Source: JACRIM01 sp964605185
GTDB taxonomy: Bacteria; Planctomycetota; Phycisphaerae; UBA1845; UTPLA1
Length of the DNA: 34,365 bases
Assembly (NCBI GenBank): GCA_964605185.1
Contig: CAZSBF010000046.1
Coordinates: forward strand, 1 to 34,365
Direction of reading: 5' to 3'
The first letter of the stretch is position 1, and each line of letters begins with the position of its first letter. Positions 21,294 through 28,949 of this stretch are shown here, one piece after another. Made by a program: the position numbers and the translations under genes. Below the pieces are notes generated by a model that searched no databases, was not told the origin of the DNA, and saw only the letters and a program-made list of their open reading frames with translations.

Positions 21294-23501
21294 GTGCGGA
21301 ACGAGACAATTAATAACGCCTCCGAAACTCCGAAACACTCTGCAGCACGGGACGTGCTGAAAACGTCTGACTCCGAGTCCACGTCAGAAACACCGCTGAT
21401 CGGAGTGCGTTATCGCGCGCCTGCCCGGCTGGTGGGGGCTCAGGCCCACATCGAACGACCGAGGTCGGCGATTATTTTGACTGCGCTAAGTTTGATCCTC
21501 TCGTGTTTGATTTTTCCGCCGGTGAATTGGGGGCTGCTGGGCTATGTCGTACTGGTCCCCTGGTTGATTTGTGTGTGCACGGCGGCCAACGCGAAATTCA
21601 TCTATTTGCTCAGCCTGTGCCTGGGGCTCGGATACTTTGGCATCAACATCGCCTGGATGCTGCCGGTGACCATTCCCGGGCATTTGGCGATGTGTGCGTA
21701 TTACGCGCTGTTCTTTCCGCTCGCGGCGTGGCCGATCCGGCACATGCATCAACGGCATGGCGTCTCCGTGGCGCTGAGCACGGCCATCGTGTGGACGGCG
21801 GTGGAGTATGTGCGATCGCTCGGTGATCTTGCATTCCCATGGCTGTTGTTGGGGCACACGCAATACAAATTTCTCAGCGTGATTCAGATAGCTGACCTGG
21901 TTGGCGTGTATGGCGTGACGTTTCTCGTCGCGATGGTGAACGGGTGGATCACTGATTTGCTTATTCAGCCGATCCTGATCTGGCGGTCGGATCAGATTGC
22001 GCGGCTTCCGCTGGGGACTGTTTCACTGGCGATCGTGTTGGTCGGCACACTGGGTTATGGGTGGATTCGCAGCGACGAGTCGGCGTTTCAACCCGGCCCG
22101 CGCGTGGCGGTCGTGCAGCACGACTTTCCGCAGTATGTCGACGAACGCGCCTGGCGTACGCCGTCGGATTTGGTTTTCCGATCGTACTATGCACTTGGAG
22201 AACTGGCGGAAAAGGAAAAGCCCGATGTGATCGTCTTTCCCGAGACGGCGATGCAGGGCTATATCAACGACCAATTCACTGATGCGAACCCGGTGCAGCT
22301 TGAAGAAATTCGGCAACGACGGTTTCCAGCCTGGGACCGCGGTGACATGATTGTTCTTCAGGCGGAGAGCCGGCGATTGCGCGATGCTTTTCAGGGGCTG
22401 GCCAAGACTTCGGGTGCGCCGATCATTCTTGGCTGCTCGGCCATGGAATGGAAGCCGACCGCGCTTCCACCGCGGGCCGAGGGATTCAACTCGTCGTATC
22501 TGCTGCTGCCGGACAAGGATCGACCGGCCGGGCGCTACGACAAGAACCACCTCGTGCTCTTTGGTGAGTATGTGCCTTTTCGCTACACGTATCACTGGCT
22601 CTATCGTTGGTTGAACGCGCTTACGCCGTGGGGGCAACAGGGCGTCGAGTATTCCCTCGGCGCGGGGAGTGGATTCACGTCGTTTGAGTTCGCAGCGCGA
22701 AGCCAGGACGGCCGGCGGTATCGGGCGGGCACGCCAATCTGTTACGAAGAGATCATGCCTTACATCGGACGGGAGTTCGCACGGAGTCGGCCCGACGGCG
22801 GAAAAGGGTGCGACATGCTCTTTGCGATCAGCAACGACGGGTGGTTCCTTCATTCAGCAGAACTGGAGCAACACCTGGCGTGCGCGGTTTTTCGGGCGAT
22901 TGAAAATCGCATCAGCATCGCACGGAGCGTGAACACCGGAGCGAGTTGTTTCGTGCACCCGAACGGGCGGATCGTCGATCGCGTGGAGTTGACGGTGGAG
23001 TGGCGGTCGAAGCTGCCACCCGTACAAGCCGCACTGGAGGCGTGCCTCGCGAGTTGCAAGGCGCTACGGTTGAATGCCGGGGCGGATGCACAGCGGCTGG
23101 TCGAGTTCGACAAATCACTCGGCGCGCTTCACGCAAGCCTGCAACCGATGGGGAAGCCCTTCCTGTTCATTCACGATCGCCTTCGGAAGTTGAAAACGAA
23201 CTATGAGCGAGCGAGCAGGATGGCCCAGACGAAGGCGCTACCCAACACCGAAACAGGGACAAAGGAGCTGGATGCGTTGTGCGGCCAGATCGTCGATGAT
23301 CTTGACGGTTTGCAGCGATGGACGACCACTCCTGGAATGGCACCGGGGTATCGGGTGTCGCAGTTGCCGGTCGATGGGCGGGTGACGCTGTTTGCCCGCT
23401 GGGGGGATTGGTTCAGCCAAGGGGCAGTGGCACTAACGGGCATGATGATTCTGGATTGGATGCTTCGACGCATCTGGCGCAAAATGTCGGCGAAGGACTG
23501 A
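21294..23501 (+). CDS. lnt: Apolipoprotein N-acyltransferase (Lnt) with a large insertion
   Basis: Lnt adds the third acyl chain to the N-terminal Cys of lipoproteins at the periplasmic face of the inner membrane. An N-terminal multi-helix membrane domain (about residues 58-260) is followed by a nitrilase-type domain with the Glu-Lys-Cys triad: Glu in VIVFPET (near 317), Lys in RYDKNHLVLFGEY (near 417) and Cys in GTPICYEE (near 483). The ending TLFARWGDWF plus a last helix is typical. The protein is about 735 residues, against about 510 in Escherichia coli. Much of the difference is a charged helical insertion of about 125 residues (567-695) between the GRIVD strand and the ARWGDW block, plus a polar N-terminus of about 55 residues. 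The GTG at 21294 is a compromise start with AGGA 11 bases before it; a GTG further downstream is possible. Confidence 0.87.
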   Translation: MRNETINNASETPKHSAARDVLKTSDSESTSETPLIGVRYRAPARLVGAQAHIERPRSAIILTALSLILSCLIFPPVNWGLLGYVVLVPWLICVCTAANAKFIYLLSLCLGLGYFGINIAWMLPVTIPGHLAMCAYYALFFPLAAWPIRHMHQRHGVSVALSTAIVWTAVEYVRSLGDLAFPWLLLGHTQYKFLSVIQIADLVGVYGVTFLVAMVNGWITDLLIQPILIWRSDQIARLPLGTVSLAIVLVGTLGYGWIRSDESAFQPGPRVAVVQHDFPQYVDERAWRTPSDLVFRSYYALGELAEKEKPDVIVFPETAMQGYINDQFTDANPVQLEEIRQRRFPAWDRGDMIVLQAESRRLRDAFQGLAKTSGAPIILGCSAMEWKPTALPPRAEGFNSSYLLLPDKDRPAGRYDKNHLVLFGEYVPFRYTYHWLYRWLNALTPWGQQGVEYSLGAGSGFTSFEFAARSQDGRRYRAGTPICYEEIMPYIGREFARSRPDGGKGCDMLFAISNDGWFLHSAELEQHLACAVFRAIENRISIARSVNTGASCFVHPNGRIVDRVELTVEWRSKLPPVQAALEACLASCKALRLNAGADAQRLVEFDKSLGALHASLQPMGKPFLFIHDRLRKLKTNYERASRMAQTKALPNTETGTKELDALCGQIVDDLDGLQRWTTTPGMAPGYRVSQLPVDGRVTLFARWGDWFSQGAVALTGMMILDWMLRRIWRKMSAKD

Positions 23502-23530
23502 AACACCCGACGCGAGAACGGAGTCTGGCG

Positions 23531-24598
23531 ATGGCAAAAACAATCCAACGAAAACATTGGACGGCGCGCACGGCGGCCATGGGGTCGCTGCTCTTGTGCG
23601 TCGGCTGTATGCCCGAGTTGCGCCGGCCGCTATCGTCGGTGGATCAGATGCGGTTTCGCGGCGAGGCCATTGCTTTTCTGAAGCAGGCCGCGACCTCGAA
23701 TGATCCGCCGCTGCGAATACAGGCGCTGGAGTCGCTTCAGGCAGTCGCACCGGCCGAGGGCCTTCCGTATATCGTGGACAACATCGACAACGGCTATGCG
23801 GGCGTGAGCTTTGCGGCGCTGATGTCGGCGGGCGCGATGCAGGAGAAGCGGTGTGCGGAGAAGGCGCGGATTCGCGCGGAGGACAGCGACCCCCATGTGC
23901 GCATCGCCGCTATTTATGCATTGCATCGCATGGGCGACACCAAGCGAACCAGCGAACTCGGCGATCTCCTTATGAAAAACCCAGACGCCCGCGTGCGCGC
24001 CAATGCGGCCGTGGCGATCGGCCGGATGGGAGAGAAAGGGTCCATCAGCCTGTTGCGCACCGCGAACCAGCGAGAGAAGAAGGAACTCGTGAAGTTGCAG
24101 ATTCGCGAAGCGCTGGCCATGTTGCACGATCAACACGCGACGGAAGAACTCATCTTCGCAGGCTTCAGCGCTGTGCCCGATCAATCACTACCGGCGATGG
24201 CATTTCTTGCGGAGTCGGGTAATGACCGGGCGGAGGATCTCTTCCGGCTGCGTCTGCGGAAGGCGGACATCCCGGAGCAGCGGCTAATTGCAGCGCGCGG
24301 GCTTGGCAAGTTGGGAATTGATGCCGGATACGAAGTGGCTTGCGCGCATCTTTACTTCCGGTCGCCCCAGCGCGATCGGCGGAACGACCCGCCGGATCGG
24401 CAGATTGCGCGCATCCGATCGCTGGCTGCGCTGGCACTGGAGGCGATCAAAGATCCCGAATGCCTCGGGCCGCTGTACGAGGCCTTCTGTGCGCCGGAGC
24501 AAAGTATGTCGGCGAAGCTGGCAATCGCGCGGGCGGCCGTGGGGATCACAAACCCGATGGCGGCCGGCGCGGCGGCGCGGAATACCGCGCAGCGTTGA
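23531..24598 (+). CDS. HEAT-repeat lipoprotein
   Basis: This 355-residue protein has a signal of about 25 residues ending in CVGC (Cys26), so it is probably a lipoprotein. The rest consists of helical repeats of the HEAT type, for example SDPHVRIAAIYALHRMGD and PDARVRANAAVAIGRMGE at about 30-residue spacing. These form protein-binding solenoids with no catalytic residues. It lies 29 bases after lnt and 40 bases before mreD, so it probably belongs to the same transcription unit. A scaffold or assembly role at the envelope is inferred from that. The frame is open upstream inside lnt, but the ATG at 23531 gives the lipoprotein signal. Confidence 0.78.
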   Translation: MAKTIQRKHWTARTAAMGSLLLCVGCMPELRRPLSSVDQMRFRGEAIAFLKQAATSNDPPLRIQALESLQAVAPAEGLPYIVDNIDNGYAGVSFAALMSAGAMQEKRCAEKARIRAEDSDPHVRIAAIYALHRMGDTKRTSELGDLLMKNPDARVRANAAVAIGRMGEKGSISLLRTANQREKKELVKLQIREALAMLHDQHATEELIFAGFSAVPDQSLPAMAFLAESGNDRAEDLFRLRLRKADIPEQRLIAARGLGKLGIDAGYEVACAHLYFRSPQRDRRNDPPDRQIARIRSLAALALEAIKDPECLGPLYEAFCAPEQSMSAKLAIARAAVGITNPMAAGAAARNTAQR

Positions 24599-24638
24599 CG
24601 AATCACTTAAGTAACGCGCCTATCCGCGCGGAGCAACC

Positions 24639-25166
24639 ATGCGCTGGATTGCGTTTACCATTCTGCTTTACATCGTGACGGTGCTGCAAACCGCCGTGGT
24701 GCCCTATCTCGGCGTGCATCACACGCGGCCGGATTTGCTGGTTATCCTCGCGGTGTATTACGCCCTGACAGCGCGATCGCAAGATGCCCTGCTGGCGGCG
24801 TGGTTCATCGGGCTGGCGGCGGACCTGACGGGGTTGGGGCTGGTTCGTCACGGGGGAATCGGGCTGCACGCATTTACGATGGGGCTCATCGCCATCCTCA
24901 TCGTGAATACGCGTGACTTCACCTTTCGCGACAGCGTTGTCACGCGGTTGGTCTACACGCTTCTTGCCGCATTTGCCCAGTCGCTGCTGGTGGGGCTGCA
25001 CCTTTACTACACCGCGGCGAACCGCCCCGCCATGATCGACATCGTATTGGGCAGCCTGTATTCGGCCGTTTTCACTGCGTTGCTAGCACCTTATGGGCAC
25101 TGGATCCTTGGGCGGATTCGCACGCTGCTGGGGCTTGGTGCGGTCGGGCGCGTGCGCGTAGGATGA
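24639..25166 (+). CDS. mreD: Rod-shape-determining membrane protein MreD
   Basis: This 175-residue inner-membrane protein has about five hydrophobic segments. Its features fit MreD of the elongasome, which joins MreC and PBP2 in lateral cell-wall synthesis: small size, an N-terminal helix, LQTAVVPYLGVHHTRPDLLV (a VP...RPDLL pattern is typical of the family) and the GLAADLTGLGLVRHGGIG block. Placement directly before the PBP2 gene is the classic mreD-mrdA order. No mreB or mreC is seen upstream; Lnt and a HEAT lipoprotein precede it instead, so those genes must be elsewhere. GGAG 5 bases before the ATG fits the start. Confidence 0.85.
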   Translation: MRWIAFTILLYIVTVLQTAVVPYLGVHHTRPDLLVILAVYYALTARSQDALLAAWFIGLAADLTGLGLVRHGGIGLHAFTMGLIAILIVNTRDFTFRDSVVTRLVYTLLAAFAQSLLVGLHLYYTAANRPAMIDIVLGSLYSAVFTALLAPYGHWILGRIRTLLGLGAVGRVRVG

Positions 25167-25205
25167 TGGCGCGAACCGGCCCATCGGAGAATACGTCTCA
25201 CTTCC

Positions 25206-27413
25206 ATGTTTGAGCGGCGGCTGCGAATCATCCTGGCGTTACCCGTGGTGTGTCTTGTCGCCGTGATTCTGCGCCTCGCGCAGTTGCAGTTACTCCACGG
25301 TGAAGATTATGAACAGCGGGCCGAGACTGCGCTGATTTCGCCTCGGCAGTTTCTTCCACCCCTGCGCGGGGCCATCAAGGATCGGCATGGGCAGGTGCTG
25401 GTCTCCGATGAGCCGGCGATGGATGTGACGGTGCATTACGGTGCGCTGGCGATGAACGACCCGTATCTGCTGCTTCTGGCCAATCGGATTCGCAAGTCCG
25501 AGGCGACATGGAACACGGCGACGCCGGCCGAAGCCTTTGACGAAGCACGGCGAAGAATCGGCGAGATGTGGGTGACGCTGGAGCGTTTGTCGGGCCGAAG
25601 TTTGAAGGAGTTACGTGACCGCCGTGATGCGGTGTTTACCTCGGTTGAACGATTGCGCGAGTACCTCCTGGCCGCGCGGCGGGAAAAGGGTATCGGCAGC
25701 CCGACCGACAAGCTGCGCCTTCGCGAGGAGGAGATGTTCCACCCGATCCTGCGGGATATCTCTCCTGAGGCGCGGACAAGGATCGAACTGGAACTAACGC
25801 GATGGCCGTTCGTGCGAATAGAGCCGTCGGTGCGGCGCGTTTGGCACGACGGGTCGCGACCAATGTGTCACATCCTCGGGCAGATCGGTCCGATCTCGCC
25901 GGAGCGAATCGCCAATGATCCCGGGCGCGACGATCCATTGACGGCCTATCGGGCGGATGACGACGCGGGCACGTCGGGCATTGAGCGCGTCGGGGAGCCG
26001 ATGCTTCGTGGGCAGCGCGGGTTTGAGGAGCGCCACCTGAACGGTGAGGTGTTGACACGACAGTCTCCAAAAGACGGATTGGATGTGCAGCTGACGATCG
26101 ACCTCTCGTTGCAGTCGCGGATCGAGGCGATCTTGAGCGAAGTGGTCGGGCAGCATCCGGCGTCCACGGGTGCGAGCGCGGTGGTGCTCGATGTGGAAAC
26201 GCGCGAGATTCTCGCGGCGGTCAGCGTGCCGACCTATGACCGTGCCATGCTGCGTGAAGATTACCGGCGGCTGCGCGACGATTCGAAGACGCAGCCATTA
26301 CGATTTCGAGCGGTGCAGGATCGGTATCAACCGGGGTCTATTCTGAAACCCGTGGCATTGCTTGCGGGCTTTGCGAATGACCTCATCAATGCCGAGACGC
26401 GCGTGAACTGCACCGGTGCGCTCATTCCGGGCGCGATTAAATGGCACTGCTGGACACACTGGCGAGGCCTGCCGGGCCATGGCGACATGGTCGCCGAAGA
26501 GGCGCTGCAGCACAGTTGCAACGTCTACTTCTACACACTGGGACAGCGTGTCGGGGCACAGCGGCTCACCGAGTTCTTCCGCGATTTCATCCTTGGTCCG
26601 GCTGATCGATTGCAGCCGCTGGAGGAACGCGGCACGCAGTTGGTGGAGGAAAGTCGCGGGCTGATCCCGATGAAGGAATGGTTGAAGGTGCATCGGCAAC
26701 GCAGCTTCTCGGAGGCGGACGGGCGCAACTACGCGATCGGTCAGGGGGAGATTCAGATCACGCCGCTCCAGGCTGCGAACATGTTCGCAACACTGGCGGC
26801 GGGCGTGTATCGCGATCCGACCTTGATCGCGAACGACGGTCGACCGCGGCCACCGGTGGCGTTTCCGAAGGTCAGCCGGCAGGCGTGGGACATGATGCGC
26901 AAGGGGCTTTATCGCTGCGTGAATGAGGATGGCGGGACGGCGTTCAAATATTCCCATATGGACGCGGTGCAGATTTGCGGCAAGACCGGCAGCGCGGAAT
27001 GCGTGCCGCGCGTGGTCGAGCGGCGATATACCTTTGATGTGCCGGTGGGCGATGGCAAGACCGAGACGCGGAGCATTGAAGCGCCGACGATTGAAGCAGC
27101 GCGGGAGTGGCTCGGCATCTCGTCGAACGTGAAATGCATTCGGCGCGATATTACGAAGCGATGGCCCGAACCGGAGTCGGCAAAGGCGGAGTCGGCCGGC
27201 CCGGATGGCGCGGGGGCCAAGATTCCGACGCACGCATGGTTCGCGGGGTTCGCGCCGTACCACCATCCGCGCGTGGCGATTACCGTGGTGATTGAGTATG
27301 GCGGCGGCGGCGGTTCGACAGCCGGTCCCGCGGCGAAGTCGATCTTCGAAGCGATTCTGGAAAGCCCCCGGGGGTATCTAACGGCCGAACGAATGGTCGG
27401 CGCGAATCCATAG
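25206..27413 (+). CDS. mrdA: Penicillin-binding protein 2 (elongasome transpeptidase)
   Basis: This 735-residue class B transpeptidase cross-links peptidoglycan on the periplasmic side. A single membrane anchor covers residues 7-27, followed by the pedestal/dimerisation domain (about 45-290, with RGAIKDRHGQVL near 54-65). The transpeptidase domain contains S378-I-L-K381 (active Ser and Lys), SCN at 437-439 and KTG at 593-595, all intact. It follows mreD, as expected of MrdA. It is about 100 residues longer than the Escherichia coli enzyme. An insertion of about 75 residues (598-673) sits between KTG and the HAWFAGFAP strand, including charged and Pro/Ala/Gly-rich stretches. The C-terminus has a glycine run (YGGGGGS). 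No obvious rodA follows. Confidence 0.92.
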   Translation: MFERRLRIILALPVVCLVAVILRLAQLQLLHGEDYEQRAETALISPRQFLPPLRGAIKDRHGQVLVSDEPAMDVTVHYGALAMNDPYLLLLANRIRKSEATWNTATPAEAFDEARRRIGEMWVTLERLSGRSLKELRDRRDAVFTSVERLREYLLAARREKGIGSPTDKLRLREEEMFHPILRDISPEARTRIELELTRWPFVRIEPSVRRVWHDGSRPMCHILGQIGPISPERIANDPGRDDPLTAYRADDDAGTSGIERVGEPMLRGQRGFEERHLNGEVLTRQSPKDGLDVQLTIDLSLQSRIEAILSEVVGQHPASTGASAVVLDVETREILAAVSVPTYDRAMLREDYRRLRDDSKTQPLRFRAVQDRYQPGSILKPVALLAGFANDLINAETRVNCTGALIPGAIKWHCWTHWRGLPGHGDMVAEEALQHSCNVYFYTLGQRVGAQRLTEFFRDFILGPADRLQPLEERGTQLVEESRGLIPMKEWLKVHRQRSFSEADGRNYAIGQGEIQITPLQAANMFATLAAGVYRDPTLIANDGRPRPPVAFPKVSRQAWDMMRKGLYRCVNEDGGTAFKYSHMDAVQICGKTGSAECVPRVVERRYTFDVPVGDGKTETRSIEAPTIEAAREWLGISSNVKCIRRDITKRWPEPESAKAESAGPDGAGAKIPTHAWFAGFAPYHHPRVAITVVIEYGGGGGSTAGPAAKSIFEAILESPRGYLTAERMVGANP

Positions 27414-27430
27414 CATTCGACGAGCCGTGT

Positions 27431-28672
27431 TCATACCAGTCGACACAGGTGGATGCACAGAAGTCCGAGGTAGGTGCCGACGACGTATCCGGCGATGGCG
27501 AGAAGAACGCCAACGGGTGCCAGGGCGGGGTTAAATGCAGCGGCGACGATGGGGGCCGAGACAGGGCCGCCGATGTTTGATTGCGATGACACCGCAAGAA
27601 AAAAGAACGGGGCTCGTAGCAATCGACCGATGGCGAAGAGAATCACAATGTGAATAAGCATCCACGTTGCGCCGAGGGCGAGGTAGCCGCCGGCGTGGCG
27701 AAGGGTTGAGAGATCGGCACCGGCTCCAATGCAGGCGACGAGCAGATAGAGCATCGCCATCCCGACGCGCGAGGCACCGCGGGGTTCCAGGCTTCGGGCA
27801 GGCGTCAGCGAGAGCACAACTCCAATCGATGTTGCAAGGATGACGCGCCACGCGGCGACGTCGAGAATGCTCGCAAACATCTGGTCGGGTGACGATCGCA
27901 CAAACGCGTTCGCAGTTGCGGCTGAGGCGATGGCGACGACCAATCCAAACGCAGCGATAACGACGAACCATGCCCATCGGCGCGACACATCGCGCGAAGA
28001 TCGTTCCCGCGTGACGCGTGTTTCGAGAGAAGCGACCTTGGCGGGATCGGCGTGGAGCCAGCGGTCCACGCGCTTGTGCCGCGCGGCGAGGATGAGCAAT
28101 ACGGCCATCCATGCGTACGCGATGATCACATCCACAACGATCAATGGCGCGGCGGCTTCATCGGAAACGTGGAAGCTGCTGGTCAGGGCAACGGCGTTGG
28201 CCGCACCGCCGATCCAACTGCCCGCGAGCCACGCCATGGCCTTCCATGCGTCCGGCGGGAGGTGGGACTTCCAGATAGCGAGTGAAATCGGGCCGCCGAT
28301 CATGATGCTCAGGCAGGAGACAGCAAAGACGGCGATTGCGGTGCGCCCGAGGCGAACGATGGCGCGAAGGTCGAGGGCCAGTGTCAGCAGGGCAAGGCTT
28401 GCGGCGAGGATATAGGTCTTGACCCACCCATACACCGGGGATTCGCGGGGAAGCAGGCCCGCCATGGATACGACGGTCGGCAGGAAGTAATAGAAGACCA
28501 GCGCGGGGACGAACTTGAACAGCGGGGCGGTGAATCGGACACGCTGGAGCAGGCCAACGATCAAGAGGATGCCGACGAGTACCGCGATGACCCACAGTGG
28601 GTGTGAGAACACATTTGTAGCCCGCGTGGCGTCGGCAAGGATGGTGTGGTGAAGCGAAAGGTCGGGCGGCAC
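27431..28672 (-). CDS. DUF819-family integral membrane protein
   Basis: This 413-residue inner-membrane protein has about ten hydrophobic segments. Two family marks are seen: AGSWIGGAANAVAL (about residues 150-163) and SSQSNIGGPVSAP (about 370-382). Pairs of broken helices with such Gly/Asn motifs are typical of DUF819/YjcL-like transporters, whose substrate is not established. A polar loop rich in Arg and Lys is near 200-230. The start is a GTG at 28670-28672 without a clear ribosome binding site. The gene converges on PBP2 with a 17-base gap and is divergent from the metalloprotease, with no sign of an operon partner. Confidence 0.82.
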   Translation of the reverse strand: MPPDLSLHHTILADATRATNVFSHPLWVIAVLVGILLIVGLLQRVRFTAPLFKFVPALVFYYFLPTVVSMAGLLPRESPVYGWVKTYILAASLALLTLALDLRAIVRLGRTAIAVFAVSCLSIMIGGPISLAIWKSHLPPDAWKAMAWLAGSWIGGAANAVALTSSFHVSDEAAAPLIVVDVIIAYAWMAVLLILAARHKRVDRWLHADPAKVASLETRVTRERSSRDVSRRWAWFVVIAAFGLVVAIASAATANAFVRSSPDQMFASILDVAAWRVILATSIGVVLSLTPARSLEPRGASRVGMAMLYLLVACIGAGADLSTLRHAGGYLALGATWMLIHIVILFAIGRLLRAPFFFLAVSSQSNIGGPVSAPIVAAAFNPALAPVGVLLAIAGYVVGTYLGLLCIHLCRLV

Positions 28673-28760
28673 GCGGCCGATGCTAGTCGGGGGCGGCGCG
28701 GTGCCGCAAGCGGGCAGGGCACGCGGGTGATTATCGGGTAGCGATGCTGAAAACGGGGTT

Positions 28761-28781
28761 GGCCCATCATCGAAATGGGCC
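28761..28781. promoter_or_regulatory. Inverted repeat just upstream of the metalloprotease promoter
   Basis: Bases ggcccat (28761-28767) and atgggcc (28775-28781) pair perfectly around a 7-base spacer. They end 7 bases before the -35 box, a position suited to a regulator site. A T-rich stretch follows on the plus strand, so a terminator cannot be excluded, but no plus-strand gene precedes it closely. Confidence 0.4.
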
Positions 28782-28788
28782 TTGTTTC

Positions 28789-28818
28789 TTGACTAAAACG
28801 CTGCAAAACCGATATACT
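28789..28818 (+). promoter_or_regulatory. Sigma70-type promoter of the metalloprotease gene
   Basis: TTGACT at 28789-28794 and TATACT at 28813-28818 each match 5 of 6 consensus bases, with an 18-base spacer. It is the best promoter in the window and predicts a transcript start near 28826. Confidence 0.65.
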
Positions 28819-28867
28819 TATCAGAACCTCAGCCGCGTCCCGAGCGATGTTTGACGAGGGAGTCAAA

Positions 28868-28931
28868 GGAGCGGGAAGCGCCTCTCCACATAATTCAGTT
28901 CTGAATGCACATTGCCGCCGCCTAATGCGGC
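28868..28931 (+). promoter_or_regulatory. Hairpin-rich 5' leader of the metalloprotease mRNA
   Basis: Three short stems occur within 64 bases: ggag/ctcc (28868-28871 with 28884-28887), attcag/ctgaat (28893-28898 with 28901-28906, also a DNA dyad), and gccgc/gcggc (28917-28921 with 28927-28931). They lie between the promoter and the ribosome binding site GGGAG (28938-28942). No known riboswitch class is recognised. Confidence 0.35.
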
Positions 28932-28949
28932 TGCTCCGGGAGTAGTTTC

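Larger units (their letters stand above)
28673..28949. other. Divergent region between DUF819 and the metalloprotease gene
   Basis: This 277-base region holds a perfect 7-bp inverted repeat (28761-28781), a good plus-strand promoter (28789-28818) and a leader of about 125 bases with three small hairpins. No gene is supported. Confidence 0.55.

Noticed and set aside
28761..28790. Inverted repeat plus T-rich tail read as an intrinsic terminator
   Set aside because: No plus-strand gene ends nearby, and the T stretch is interrupted and overlaps the -35 box; an operator role fits better.
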